Numbered from the stretch's first letter, positions 9,481 through 18,388 are shown. The stretch is 64,000 nucleotides of DNA from Capilliphycus salinus (GCF_047276495.1 NZ_CP178543.1:6820001-6884000), one strand, 5' to 3'. The notes: generated by a model from the letters alone, not told the origin. Program-made: numbers and translations.

Positions 9481-10428
9481 TTAAAATACCGCCAAATGAA
9501 CGATCGCATCCCCTTGATTCACCAAAGGATTTTGTTGAGTACAAATCACCAACCCATCAACAGGTGCGCGTATCCGAACACTCGCATCACCAAACGCATC
9601 AGAAATCACCCCGAGGATTTGTTTTTCATAGACTCTTTCCCCCAGTTTGACACTCAACAGTAAAATCCCACTGCTCGAAGCCCGTATCCATCGAGTCTTG
9701 CGAACTTCTACCGCAGTCATGGGGCGACTGTGAACCTTTGGTTCGTACATATCCAAAGCCGTCATCACCCGCAACACCCCTTCTACCCCGATACCAATGG
9801 CATGAGGATCGAAGCGTAACGCCTCTCCAGCCTCGTAGAGTAACACGGGAATCCCCTGTTGAGTAGCAGCCTGTCGGAGGGAACCATCACGGGTTTGAGA
9901 GTGAATAATCACCGGCGCCCCGAAAGCCTTCGCGCACTTGTAAGTTTGAGGATCGTCAAGATTAGCGCGAATTTGAGGTAAATTATTGCGGTGATCCGAA
10001 GCCGTATGTAAATCAATCCCATGAGTACAACGATTGACAATTTCCTCCATAAATAACATTGCCAAACGTCCCCCCAAAGATCCCCGTTTAGAACCCGGAA
10101 AAGCCCGATTGAGATCGCGACGGTCGGGAAGATAGCGGGATTGATCGATAAAACCAAACACATTAACAATCGGAACAGCGATCAGAGTTCCTCGCAACTG
10201 TCGGGGTGAAATTTGTTGTAAAACTCGGTGAATAATTTCCACGCCATTGAGTTCGTCCCCATGAATAGCCGCACTCAGCCACAGTCTCGGCCCTTCAGTA
10301 ATCCCGTTAATCACAATTACAGGTAAGGACAACATCGTTTGTGTGGGTAGACGGGCCACCGGAATTTCAATACGCCGTTTGTGTGCAGGGGGAACAGAAA
10401 ACCCACCAATTTGTATCATGCTCGTCAA
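9481..10428 (-). CDS. Succinylglutamate desuccinylase/aspartoacylase-family zinc hydrolase
   Basis: A 315-residue member of the AstE/AspA branch of M14-type zinc carboxypeptidase-like hydrolases. Zinc ligands are visible as His56 and Glu59 in AAIHGDELNG and His141 in GIDLHTASD; PDRRDLNRAFPG carries the substrate-binding arginines. The C-terminal 80 residues form a biotinyl/lipoyl-like barrel (GVISDAFGDASVRIRAPVDG), typical of the family. The exact amide substrate is not deducible; such genes are often found near RimK-like ligases, but none is here. The stop of the ABM monooxygenase gene lies 4 bp upstream of this start, so the two are probably cotranscribed. Confidence 0.85.
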   Translation of the reverse strand: MTSMIQIGGFSVPPAHKRRIEIPVARLPTQTMLSLPVIVINGITEGPRLWLSAAIHGDELNGVEIIHRVLQQISPRQLRGTLIAVPIVNVFGFIDQSRYLPDRRDLNRAFPGSKRGSLGGRLAMLFMEEIVNRCTHGIDLHTASDHRNNLPQIRANLDDPQTYKCAKAFGAPVIIHSQTRDGSLRQAATQQGIPVLLYEAGEALRFDPHAIGIGVEGVLRVMTALDMYEPKVHSRPMTAVEVRKTRWIRASSSGILLLSVKLGERVYEKQILGVISDAFGDASVRIRAPVDGLVICTQQNPLVNQGDAIVHLAVF

Positions 10429-10432
10429 TTGA

Positions 10433-10729
10433 CTACAACACTAAATCGTAACGTCGAATATCGGGGGGCGTGGCGATTAAACCCTGAAGTTTTTCCGTTG
10501 CAACTTGAAGATGAGCGCTCGCCAGATGAGTTTCTAAAGCCGCTTCGCTTTCCCAAGTTTCAACAAAAGTAAAATCGGTGGGAGCGGCGCGATTTTGCAG
10601 GAGTTCGTATTGAATACAGCCCGGTTCTTGGCGAGTGGGTTCGATCAGTTCAGACAAAACCGCTTTCACGGGTTCGACTTGATCGGGTAGGGCGATTATT
10701 CGGGCAACAACACGCAAGGTTTGCTTCAT
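10433..10729 (-). CDS. ABM-superfamily (YgiN-like) putative quinol monooxygenase
   Basis: A 98-residue antibiotic-biosynthesis-monooxygenase-fold protein. Diagnostic features are the start strand LRVVARIIALPDQVEPVKAVLSEL, the EPGCIQYELLQN segment, FVETWESEAALETHLAS, and the dimeric ferredoxin-like length of about 95-100. YgiN-like proteins oxidise quinols without a cofactor or act as heme or small-molecule binding proteins; the substrate is not predictable. It overlaps nothing and sits 4 bp upstream of the AstE/AspA-like gene, consistent with an operon. Start at 10729 agrees with the domain boundary. Confidence 0.85.
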   Translation of the reverse strand: MKQTLRVVARIIALPDQVEPVKAVLSELIEPTRQEPGCIQYELLQNRAAPTDFTFVETWESEAALETHLASAHLQVATEKLQGLIATPPDIRRYDLVL

Positions 10730-10774
10730 GGGTGAAAAGAGAAAAGGCGCAGAATCAATGGTTTTATTCGTTTT

Positions 10775-11398
10775 CTAGTTTAGATGACTTAACAGTTCAG
10801 AGGCGACTCGACGATAATCGGAAGCCGCTTCTCTGGCGTTTTTGCTTTTGGCTTGGGTAATGGGTACGCCTTCGAGGGGACAGCGTTCGTGGGCTTTGTA
10901 GGAGCGAATGAAGTTTCTAAAAACGGGGATACCGGTTTCTTGCAGGGATTTTTGGGCTTCGAGGGCATCCCCCAAACTGCGGGGATCGACTTTAGTGAGG
11001 AGAACGCGATGGGCGACGTTGGCGGGGATGATGGTTTTTTTGATGGTTTCAATTAAAGCCACCAAATCGATTGGGGCGGCTTGACTGGGGACAACCAGAA
11101 AATCAGCAATGGCGATCGCACTGAGGAGAGAAGTTGATTCTAAAGCCGGTGGGGTATCGATCACAATTAAGTCAACGTTTTTAGTCTGTTTGAGTTGTTG
11201 TAGCAGTTGAGGGTTGGTTTGACAAGACAACTCAAAAGGCATCTGACTGCGTTCAACCCACCAACCCGCAGAATTTTGCGGATCGGCATCGACTAATAGA
11301 GTTGAGAAGCGTTTGGAAAGGATGGCGGCTAAGTTGACTGCGGTTGTCGTTTTACCGACGCCACCTTTACCGTTAGTAATGACGAGGATTTTTGGCAT
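10775..11398 (-). CDS. parA: ParA/MinD-family ATPase, short form
   Basis: A 207-residue deviant Walker-A ATPase. KGGVGKTT occupies residues 11-18, the switch I-like segment LLVDADPQNSAGWW residues about 35-48, and Walker B-like VDLIVIDTPPAL about 75-86. It is a short ParA without an N-terminal HTH, as in cyanobacterial chromosomal copies and in McdA- or plasmid-type positioning ATPases. No parB gene is adjacent; the 3' neighbour is the ABM monooxygenase, 45 bp away. It could place chromosomes, carboxysomes or another cargo. The symbol refers only to the family. Confidence 0.82.
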   Translation of the reverse strand: MPKILVITNGKGGVGKTTTAVNLAAILSKRFSTLLVDADPQNSAGWWVERSQMPFELSCQTNPQLLQQLKQTKNVDLIVIDTPPALESTSLLSAIAIADFLVVPSQAAPIDLVALIETIKKTIIPANVAHRVLLTKVDPRSLGDALEAQKSLQETGIPVFRNFIRSYKAHERCPLEGVPITQAKSKNAREAASDYRRVASELLSHLN

Positions 11399-11535
11399 AG
11401 TCTATCTGTCAGATGACGGGGAAAAACAGACCCAAGATTGTGTTCTTTTCAAGCATAGTGCAGAAGTCGGTTAACCCGTGAACAGATTTTAATATATATT
11501 GATTTGCAATCTTTGTCTGCTCTTTTTCCAAAAAC

Positions 11536-11576
11536 AAACTCCCCAAGAAATCAATGATTGAAGTCTTCGGGAGTTT
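11536..11576 (-). terminator. Intrinsic terminator of the rbp-rpsU transcript
   Basis: The inverted repeat AAACTCCC/GGGAGTTT encloses a 25-nt loop and, read on the minus strand, is followed by TTTGTTTTTGG. It lies about 95 nt after the rpsU stop. Confidence 0.6.
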
Positions 11577-11670
11577 GAGGTTTGAGAAGTGTTAAAGTGA
11601 TTGATTCGGCGATAACCCTTCTGTGCTAAACGCTTGGGGACATTCCACATAAAGGAAAATCGGGGTTAAT

Positions 11671-11871
11671 CTAGAACCTTTTACGAGAGTTGCGGAGACG
11701 CCGGCGTTCCCGGTGTCTGGCAATTTCTTTGCGCTTGTGTTTTTCAGCCAGGGTTTCAAAGTGACGATTCTTTTTCATGTCTGCAAAAATACCCGCCCGA
11801 GATACTTTTTGCTTGAACCGACGTAAAGCTGATTCTAATTGTTCGCTTTCACCAATGATAACTTGAGCCAT
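11671..11871 (-). CDS. rpsU: 30S ribosomal protein bS21
   Basis: A 66-residue basic protein matching bS21 throughout: an N-terminal strand (MAQVIIGESEQLESALRRFKQKV) and a strongly basic C-terminus (HKRKEIARHRERRRLRNSRKRF). bS21 binds the 30S platform near the anti-Shine-Dalgarno region and aids initiation. It lies 120 bp downstream of an RRM-type RNA-binding protein gene on the same strand. This rbp-rpsU order is known from Anabaena variabilis, where both are cotranscribed and temperature-regulated. Confidence 0.96.
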   Translation of the reverse strand: MAQVIIGESEQLESALRRFKQKVSRAGIFADMKKNRHFETLAEKHKRKEIARHRERRRLRNSRKRF

Positions 11872-11991
11872 TCGATCTCCTCTGATATAAATTTTTACCG
11901 ATCTCGCTCAACAGATCGTCTTTGACTCGATAGCAGCGAGACGGGGTTCCCCCCGTCGCTGACTTTTTCTATTCGATCTCGATCTCTGAAC

Positions 11992-12297
11992 TTAATAGCG
12001 GTTAGAGAAACGATCTCTTCTGTTTTTTTGACCGAAGGATGAACCTCCTCGGTTTTCGCGAGGTCTTGCTTTGTTGACTTTGAGATCGCGTCCCATCCAT
12101 TCGGCACCATCGAGTTGCTCGATCGCGGCATCTTCTTCGGTTTCGGCACCCATTTCTACGAATGCAAAGCCCCGAGGACGACCTGTTTCGCGATCTGTGG
12201 GGATGCTCACTTGCTTCACAGTGCCATATTCTGCAAACACCGACCTTAAATCTTCCTCAGTGACCTGATAGGAAAGATTACCCACATAAACTGACAT
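11992..12297 (-). CDS. rbp: Cyanobacterial RRM RNA-binding protein (Rbp)
   Basis: A 101-residue single-RRM protein. RNP2 is VYVGNLSY (residues 3-10), RNP1 is RGFAFVEM (about 42-49), and a short Arg/Gly/Ser-rich tail (RENRGGSSFGQKNRRDRF) follows. In cyanobacteria these proteins bind RNA and accumulate in the cold, and some localise mRNAs to thylakoids. The frame extends 54 codons upstream, but the start at 12297 has GGGAGG 9-12 nt before it and the RRM begins at residue 2. It shares an operon with rpsU and has a long leader whose blocks also occur upstream of the second RRM gene at 49 kb. Confidence 0.93.
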   Translation of the reverse strand: MSVYVGNLSYQVTEEDLRSVFAEYGTVKQVSIPTDRETGRPRGFAFVEMGAETEEDAAIEQLDGAEWMGRDLKVNKARPRENRGGSSFGQKNRRDRFSNRY

Positions 12298-12440
12298 ACA
12301 ATTGACCTCCCAAATCGGATGAATGTAGAGACAGAGATTTCGGAAGGTGAGCAATGCCAAGTAAAACAGACTGACTGTCAGCACTGAAAGCAACAACTGC
12401 AACCGATATCCAATTCTCAGCCTTAATTGTAGCACGGCTC
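12298..12440 (-). promoter_or_regulatory. Conserved 5' leader of rbp (cold-regulation candidate)
   Basis: On the minus strand the leader contains TCGGTTGCAGTTGTTGC (12390-12406), CCTTCCGAAATCTCT (12333-12347) and GATTTGGGAGGT directly before the start. The same three blocks occur in the same order upstream of the RRM gene at 49355. The Anabaena rbpA1 leader is known to mediate cold-regulated expression. Confidence 0.7.
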
Positions 12441-12505
12441 CTTGAGGCATCAACGGCATCCCCCAAAATCCAGTACAGATCTCATCTACCCCCCCCCGAC
12501 AAAGG

Positions 12506-13843
12506 TTAAGGTTGTTTTTCGCTCATAATTGATGTTGTATCCACTTGTTCTGCTAAATTTTCTTGTCCGTTTTCAATCAGCCATTTGTATTCATCTACTG
12601 TTTCTGGACGAGCATATTTTTGACAAAGTTGAAATTGCTGTTGGGCGGCTTGCTGATTATTTTGAACGGTGAAAGCTTTTCCCAACAAACAATAAGCCAT
12701 TCCGCCGCCGATTTGTTGTTGGGTAATTTGTTTATCTAACTGAATTGCCGCCTTGAGTTTTTGTTCGGCTTCGGTGTATTTTTCCTGCTGCAAAAATGCC
12801 CATCCCAAATTTTTGTTGAGTTGATATTCTAGATCCGGATTGGGAATAGATAGGTTTTTAACCTGCTGCAAACCAATCTGTAAGAAAGCTTCTGCTGTTA
12901 CCAACTCGTTTTCATAAATGGCAATTCTTCCCAGGTTATTTAAAGCTTCAACCGATCCTTTGCGGATAGCTTTCTCATACTGTTCTTTGGCTTCTTCTAG
13001 ATCTCCAGTGGATTCGTAGACTTCTCCGAGAGCCACATTAATTTCTGGATGTTCCGGAGCAAGATTTAGAGCTTGTTGATATTTGGTTTGCGCCTGGATT
13101 AACAGACCTTTTTCATAGGCTTGTTTGCCTTCTTCAAAATAGATATTTCCCAGTTTCGGTAAAGAACCGTAAATGGATAGGGAAATTAAAAATAGTAAAG
13201 AGGAAACTCCAAAAGTGACTTCGCTATGAAACCGACGGGGAACTCCTTTTTTTTCCAGGAAGTTTTGAATCATTTCTTTGCCCTGTCCTTTTAAACTGCC
13301 AATTGCAGCTATCAGTAATCCGCCTTGACCCATCAACCCAAAGCTTTCAAATACTGATAATCCTCCGGTGGCAAATAAATTCAAAAATGTAATTAAAAAG
13401 GAAGTAGTCCCGGTTAAAGTTACCAGGGTTAGAATATCAAAAACTACATCATTTGGCTCGTCTCCCTCTGAGGATTCAGGCAGTTCTAAAAACCACCACC
13501 AAGCTTCTTTTGAGGGATTATAACTGGTTTGCCACTCGTTTAATTTTCCAATTTTTACTATCACTTCTGTCTGTTCTCTCAAGCGATGATCTAATTGAAT
13601 AATCTGCATCAACTCTTGAGTCGAAACCAAAGTTTTCTCGGATAAAATTTTAGCCAAACTGTCCCGGGCGACCAACAAATCTAAAATCATTGATTCGGTT
13701 GATTTTTCCCGTTCTTCTTCCAAAATTTCTAAAGCGACATTGTAGACTTGAATCGCCGAAATTAATTGAGTATCTTTGTCTAAATTTAGAGTTGATTTGA
13801 TTTGATTAACTGCGGAGTTGGTTTTGGATGTATCGAAAGTCAT
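12506..13843 (-). CDS. Membrane-anchored TPR protein
   Basis: A 445-residue protein. The N-terminal 120 residues are helical and cytosolic-looking. Two hydrophobic regions follow at about 133-180 (ILTLVTLTGTTSFLITFLNLF and GGLLIAAIG) and 208-230 (VSSLLFLISLSIYGSL). From about residue 235 to the end there are at least four TPR-like repeats (AQTKYQQALNLAPEHPEINVALG, AKEQYEKAIRKGSVEALNNLG, and others). TPR domains mediate protein-protein contacts; no enzymatic domain is seen. Partner unknown. The gene appears monocistronic and lies downstream of a truncated protease fragment on the same strand. Probably conserved in filamentous cyanobacteria. Confidence 0.8.
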   Translation of the reverse strand: MTFDTSKTNSAVNQIKSTLNLDKDTQLISAIQVYNVALEILEEEREKSTESMILDLLVARDSLAKILSEKTLVSTQELMQIIQLDHRLREQTEVIVKIGKLNEWQTSYNPSKEAWWWFLELPESSEGDEPNDVVFDILTLVTLTGTTSFLITFLNLFATGGLSVFESFGLMGQGGLLIAAIGSLKGQGKEMIQNFLEKKGVPRRFHSEVTFGVSSLLFLISLSIYGSLPKLGNIYFEEGKQAYEKGLLIQAQTKYQQALNLAPEHPEINVALGEVYESTGDLEEAKEQYEKAIRKGSVEALNNLGRIAIYENELVTAEAFLQIGLQQVKNLSIPNPDLEYQLNKNLGWAFLQQEKYTEAEQKLKAAIQLDKQITQQQIGGGMAYCLLGKAFTVQNNQQAAQQQFQLCQKYARPETVDEYKWLIENGQENLAEQVDTTSIMSEKQP

Positions 13844-13943
13844 CTTGCAAGAATTCTCCCAAAGTCAAGGTCAATAGAAAGTTTTGTTGAGGAAATGTCA
13901 AAAATTGAGCGATCGAGAGTTAGATCGTGTCGGATTGATCAAT

Positions 13944-14144
13944 TCAAATTATGTAGGAGCGCTCCTGATTACAGTTATTAGTTATCAGTTCTACTTTGAC
14001 GCCCCGACCGGTGTAGATTGGCCAGAGGGGAACGTTCAGGTCAATGTCTGGAGTTCCCGGTTCAACTCGGTTATTGGTAACGCCTTGGCTTGCATTATAT
14101 AGCCACCATTGGTCTTGGAAAAGCGGATCGGTTGGTAATGACAT
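13944..14144 (-). pseudogene. Truncated N-terminus of a kexin/subtilisin-like (S8) serine protease
   Basis: A 66-codon frame beginning MSLPTDPLFQDQWWLYN and containing DIDLNVPLWPIYTGRGVKVE. This matches the characteristic start of kexin/proprotein-convertase-like S8 proteases (DPLFxxQWxLxN ... DINVxxxWxxYTGxGVxVxVxDDG). The frame then breaks off exactly where the catalytic DDG would follow and runs into ITNNCNQERSYII and a stop, in DNA resembling a local repeat (AACTGATAACTAATAACTG). A ribosome binding site (AGAGG) is kept. No Asp/His/Ser triad remains, so the fragment cannot be an active protease. Deletion or repeat-mediated rearrangement is the likely cause. Confidence 0.6.
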
Positions 14145-14702
14145 TAGGCACCTCTGATCGTTCGTAGGGTTTTAGTTAAATAAGTTGATGCGTCGAATTG
14201 CGATCGCCAGAGTATTCAGAACTTTAAATCTGATGCTCTTAGTTGTCCATTTGGACTGTAGATGTATTGAAATAAAAAGAAAAATCAGAATACATCTGTT
14301 ATCGGTCTGAATTCAATTCTTTGGATTCCAGGCTGTTTTCAGTACCTCTTTCATCAATATAGAGCTTTTCTGAAAAAGCCACATCCGGGAGAATACGGAT
14401 TTATAAAAGTTTATATGAACCCGAACCCCTCCCCGGAAAAAAAGCCCTAAAAGCCCGTTATTTCAGGAAAAAAACCGACCAAGCCCTTGATACTACTCCG
14501 TAATATTACGGAGATTTTTATTTAATCAAATTCCGTATGATCACTGTAGCTTTTGAACTCGAATCCAGCTAAGATCATGTCATATCAACTAGCAACGGGA
14601 AAATATCCGAACTCACAAACCCAATGATTACGGCTTATCTAGTCTTGGATCTCTCCCATAAAAATCAAAAAACTACCCTCAAATTTTTCTGAGTATAGAC
14701 CT
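14145..14702. other. Intergenic region with a perfect 18-bp palindrome
   Basis: Roughly 560 bp without a supported gene. The notable object is CTCCGTAATATTACGGAG at 14496-14513, a perfect palindrome followed by ATTTTTATTT. It could be a terminator with a 7-bp stem or a regulator binding site, about 190 bp upstream of the 143-aa gene. Confidence 0.5.
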
Positions 14703-15134
14703 ATGATTAGATGGAATAAGAACCTCTGTAATTTGCTTCTTTTATTGCTAACTTTCGGTATTCAAGCCAATACTTGGCAAAAACCGGTGGGGCGAATTAA
14801 CAATCCCAAATTTCCGATGACCGTGCAGGTTGTTAATCAAACTGAGTTCGAGCTAGACTGTGATTTAACAGACCTTTCACCCGATACAATGCCTCGCCAA
14901 TTACCCGCCAATGAAAAATTAAGTTTAGTCTTGGAAAATTCAGAAGTTAATATTTCAGTTAGCTATACTCAGCAAAATCTACAAACGCCACCCCATTTTA
15001 AGTTTGAGTTTATTCCAAATTCGAGTAACTCGCTGACTGTTTTGGTCAAGCCAACACAGGAACCGGACAAGTTAGGAGATGAGATTGGGGAGGTATTTGA
15101 CATCCAAAATACCGGGGCAATTTTCGTCTACTAA
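14703..15134 (+). CDS. Small secreted protein, unknown function
   Basis: A 143-residue protein with an N-terminal signal peptide (positively charged MIRWNKN, then the hydrophobic LLLLLLTFGI, cleavage plausible near ANT). The mature part is beta-rich and acidic (MTVQVVNQTEFELDCDLTDLSPDT; FEFIPNSSNSLTVLVKPTQEP), suggesting an Ig-like or beta-sandwich fold. No lipobox and no known family. It lies alone on the plus strand between the protease remnant and the convergent phosphatase gene. Likely periplasmic or secreted. Confidence 0.6.
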   Translation: MIRWNKNLCNLLLLLLTFGIQANTWQKPVGRINNPKFPMTVQVVNQTEFELDCDLTDLSPDTMPRQLPANEKLSLVLENSEVNISVSYTQQNLQTPPHFKFEFIPNSSNSLTVLVKPTQEPDKLGDEIGEVFDIQNTGAIFVY

Positions 15135-15269
15135 TTCTGTCAAAAAACCCCAAAACTCAATAGAGAATCGGGGTAATATTTTTAGATTAAATTATTCAAT
15201 CGCAACAAACAATAAGTTAATTGTGTTGTTGTCCGAGCGATCGCGAACTCGATGAAATCGGGGGAGATA

Positions 15270-15914
15270 TTAGTTAAATCGAACCACTTTTTCAGTCTGT
15301 TCGAGATGGGAAACATCCCCATAAAGTTCAACGATCCATTCGGTGTCGTGGCGAACTAATTTCACCAAACAACAAAGAGAAGCGTGAATGTCTGTTTCTG
15401 TTAAAGTGGGAACCAGACCCATAGCCGTACCGACAACAGAAGCGCCATGACCGACAAACAACAAATCATCATCACCAAAAGCAGCAACTAGACTTTGAGC
15501 GGTTTTAGCGGTACGATGAAGACAATCTTCCCAAGTTTCGGGATAACGAGCTTCACCGATGGGAAAAGACAGGTCTATTCTCGGAAACTTTTGTGCTAAG
15601 ATTTCCGGGGCTAGGGTTTCTGGATAGGCGGACATCCACTCAGAATTTAACCATTCACCCAAACCCCAATTTAGTTTCAAAGGGAGATCGAGAGTTTCGG
15701 CGATCGCATTGGCGGTTTGTACGGTTCGCAGGAAAGGAGAGGAGAAAATATGAGTAATCCCTTCTCCGACTAAGCGGTTCGCCAATTGTTGGGCTTGAAC
15801 AAAACCATCATCGGAGAGATGGGGGTCATAGGGTCGTTGTGCGGTGTTAAACCATTCGGGGTTAACAAAATCGATCCGATTTCCGTGTCTGGCTATCCAA
15901 ACCGTTTGAGTCAT
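15270..15914 (-). CDS. Histidine phosphatase (phosphoglycerate-mutase-like) family protein
   Basis: A 214-residue histidine acid phosphatase-branch enzyme. The catalytic RHG is at residues 9-11, the second arginine in SSPFLRTVQTA near residue 63, and the second histidine in FVGHGASV at residue 156. These enzymes go through a phosphohistidine intermediate. The sequence resembles fungal/cyanobacterial UbaSH/PGAM-like phosphatases more than glycolytic Gpm, because the loop after RHG is long (NRIDFVNPEWFNTAQRPYDPHLS). The substrate is unknown. Cytosolic and monocistronic. Confidence 0.85.
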   Translation of the reverse strand: MTQTVWIARHGNRIDFVNPEWFNTAQRPYDPHLSDDGFVQAQQLANRLVGEGITHIFSSPFLRTVQTANAIAETLDLPLKLNWGLGEWLNSEWMSAYPETLAPEILAQKFPRIDLSFPIGEARYPETWEDCLHRTAKTAQSLVAAFGDDDLLFVGHGASVVGTAMGLVPTLTETDIHASLCCLVKLVRHDTEWIVELYGDVSHLEQTEKVVRFN

Positions 15915-16090
15915 GGGTGAGCGCTATGATTAAAATTTCCCTTAATAAGATAAATGGTTTTTGTCTGAAGCGATCGGGTAAGATCGGCAATATTATCTTT
16001 ATAATTTGATTGAAGGGAAATCCTTTCTAACTGGGGTTATTCCCTTTTGGGCTTCGTTGTTCATTAGCTGTATAAATTAACACGTAAGTT

Positions 16091-16453
16091 ATGAAAATTA
16101 CCGATCGCGATCGCCATGAGATCCGTTCTGTGATTGAGCGTCAACTTGAAGCTTTTCAGCGAGATGATGCGGTAGGCGCGTTTGCGTTTGCGAGTCCAGA
16201 GATTCAAGCAAAATTCGGCACACCGGAGCAATTTCTGCAAATGGTTAAAACAGGATATCTGGCGGTTTATCGTCCTCGCTCTGTGGTTTTTGAAGATACG
16301 GTTGTTTTACAAGGTATTCCAACTCAACCTGTGCTGTTACTGGCGCCAGATGGAAATCCGGTTAGAGCCGTTTATATGATGGAACAGTACAAGAATGGAA
16401 GTTGGCGAATTGATGGCTGTTATCTGGTTTCTGTAGAAAGTAAACTGATATAA
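16091..16453 (+). CDS. DUF4864 (NTF2-like) protein
   Basis: A 120-residue protein matching the DUF4864 pattern: IRSVIERQLEAFQRDDAVGAFAFASPEIQAKFGTPEQFLQMVKTGY, then a beta-rich half (AVYMMEQYKNGSWRIDGCYLV). The cone-shaped NTF2-like fold is inferred from family knowledge. No catalytic residues can be assigned. It is 67 bp upstream of the mechanosensitive-channel gene on the same strand, so cotranscription is possible. Confidence 0.75.
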   Translation: MKITDRDRHEIRSVIERQLEAFQRDDAVGAFAFASPEIQAKFGTPEQFLQMVKTGYLAVYRPRSVVFEDTVVLQGIPTQPVLLLAPDGNPVRAVYMMEQYKNGSWRIDGCYLVSVESKLI

Positions 16454-16520
16454 ATTCATTGTTAAAATTGAAATAACCTCTAAAAACCAGGTTAATTTAT
16501 TGCCGATACTTAGTAAAAAA

Positions 16521-18248
16521 ATGATGAAAATCTTTAACAAAGCTTGGAAAAACATTCAATCCCTAAATCCAAGTTTACCCGTTCACTTGCGCGAATTCAA
16601 AAAAGTTTTTTTCCTCGGATTTGTTTTCATTTTTATTTTCATTGTCAGCAGCTTCTTGTTTTTGCATCCCGTATCGGCTCAAGACAATATAGCACAAGAT
16701 TTCAAGCAAAATACGGCGCCCGTTACCCTCGATGGTAGACGATTATTTAAGGTCAGTAATTCGGGGGATTATACGGCTCAAGATCGGGCTGATATTATTA
16801 ATTCCAAATTACAGGGAGTCGTTTCTTCATCCGAACCCATTAAAGTAGAAATAAAAGGAAGTAATGATTTACCGACAATTTGGCTGAATGATAACTATTT
16901 ACTAACCGTAACCGAACGAGATTCCCAAACCGGAAATACTCAGCAAGAACAAGCCCAGATTTGGGTACAGGAACTAGAAAATTCCCTATCTCAAGCCCAG
17001 AAAGAACGCAGCCTGATGTTTTTACAATCTGCTTTTATTCGCTCGTGTTTTATTCTAGCTTTGGCTGTTTTTTGTCACTGGAGTTTAGGTAAATTTTGGA
17101 ATAATTCTCTGCGAAAATTTTTAAAAAGATTTATCCCCGAACAACAAAATGAAGAAGCGCAAAAAATTAAATATCATCACAGCCTCGAACTGTTATTTTC
17201 TTTGACCCTAACCAGTGTGAGAGTTGGAATTTGGACAGCTACAATTTTATATGTTGCCAATCAATTTCCCTTTACTCGACGTCTGAGTTTTGAGGTAACA
17301 AGAACATTATTTTCGACCTTAACCGCAGATATAATAACCCTAGCAGATCAAGCCTATTCTATTCCCGATATTTTATTCTTATTGGGTTTATTGTGGGCTT
17401 TAATTGTTTTAGCAAAAATCGTTAGTGATCTATTACAAACGCGGATTTTAAATGTAACCGGAATTAATCGAGGCGCTCAAGAAGTTATTGCGATCATTAT
17501 CCGGTATTGTTTAATATTTATAGGGGGAATTGTTCTGCTACAAGTGTGGGGATTGGATTTAAGTTCGTTAACCATTCTCGCCAGTGCGTTGGGTGTTGGG
17601 ATTGGCTTTGGTTTTCAAGATATTGCCAAAAACTTCGGGAGCGGAATTGTACTCTTATTTGAACGTCCAATTCAAGTCGGAGACTTTGTTGAAATTGGAG
17701 AATATCAAGGAATTGTTGAACGAGTTGGCGCCCGCAGTACCGTGATTAAAACCTTGGATATGATTTCTATTATTGTTCCCAATTCCCGCTTTTTAGAAAT
17801 GGAATTAATTAACTGGGATCACGATCATCCGGTTTCCGGTTTAAGGCTTCCTGTAGGTGTCGCTTACGGTTCTAATATTGAGATGGTACGACAATCTTTA
17901 TTAGATGTTGCTAAAGCAAATCCTGATATTTTAGCCATGCCTTCCCCGCAAGTTTTATTTAAAGGATTTGGGGAAAGTTCTCTCGATTTTGAACTGAGAA
18001 TTTGGATTTCTCAACCGAGTCGAAATGTGATTATTAAGAGCAATTTGTATTATCAAATTGAGGCGATATTTCGACTCCGAAATATTGAAATTCCGTTTCC
18101 TCAACGGGATTTACACGTTCGGGGAAGTCTTCCTATCGAGCTATCTTCCGAATTAAAAGACTTGTTGATGCAGCTTTATAAACAACAAAATAATGGCAGC
18201 AACAACGGTGATTCTCATAAAACTGATCTCGATTCTGAAAAGATTTAA
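16521..18248 (+). CDS. MscS-family mechanosensitive ion channel
   Basis: A 575-residue inner-membrane channel of the MscS superfamily, releasing osmolytes on hypo-osmotic shock. After a signal/anchor helix (FFLGFVFIFIFIVSSFLFL) ending near PVSAQ comes a periplasmic domain of about 110 residues (from the mature N-terminus to about residue 165). Several TM helices follow, then the pore-lining TM3-like ALGVGIGFGFQDIAKNFGSGIVLLFERPI and the beta domain GDFVEIGEYQGIVERVGARSTVI. The frame begins at a TTG (16500), but the ATG at 16521 is preferred. The C-terminal Asn-rich tail is variable. Longer than E. coli MscS (286 aa); it fits the larger cyanobacterial subtype. Confidence 0.88.
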   Translation: MMKIFNKAWKNIQSLNPSLPVHLREFKKVFFLGFVFIFIFIVSSFLFLHPVSAQDNIAQDFKQNTAPVTLDGRRLFKVSNSGDYTAQDRADIINSKLQGVVSSSEPIKVEIKGSNDLPTIWLNDNYLLTVTERDSQTGNTQQEQAQIWVQELENSLSQAQKERSLMFLQSAFIRSCFILALAVFCHWSLGKFWNNSLRKFLKRFIPEQQNEEAQKIKYHHSLELLFSLTLTSVRVGIWTATILYVANQFPFTRRLSFEVTRTLFSTLTADIITLADQAYSIPDILFLLGLLWALIVLAKIVSDLLQTRILNVTGINRGAQEVIAIIIRYCLIFIGGIVLLQVWGLDLSSLTILASALGVGIGFGFQDIAKNFGSGIVLLFERPIQVGDFVEIGEYQGIVERVGARSTVIKTLDMISIIVPNSRFLEMELINWDHDHPVSGLRLPVGVAYGSNIEMVRQSLLDVAKANPDILAMPSPQVLFKGFGESSLDFELRIWISQPSRNVIIKSNLYYQIEAIFRLRNIEIPFPQRDLHVRGSLPIELSSELKDLLMQLYKQQNNGSNNGDSHKTDLDSEKI

Positions 18249-18295
18249 TGTATTAAATGATATGATATCCGGTTGATTAATTTTCTTAGGGTTGC

Positions 18296-18352
18296 GGGGC
18301 GGGTTTAATTCAATCTCGGAGTAGTCATCAATATCCCAGATGAACCCGCCCC
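18296..18352. repeat. Dispersed inverted-end repeat, GGAGTAGTC subfamily
   Basis: Begins GGGGCGGGTTTAATTC, carries the core TCGGAGTAGTCATCAATATC and ends GAACCCGCCCC. It sits downstream of the MscS gene. The 31-bp stretch after it (CATCTCCGCTAATATTTG and onwards, to 18382) is repeated almost exactly after the next element. Confidence 0.75.
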
Positions 18353-18388
18353 ATCTCCGCTAATATTTGACAACATTTAGAAATGTAA

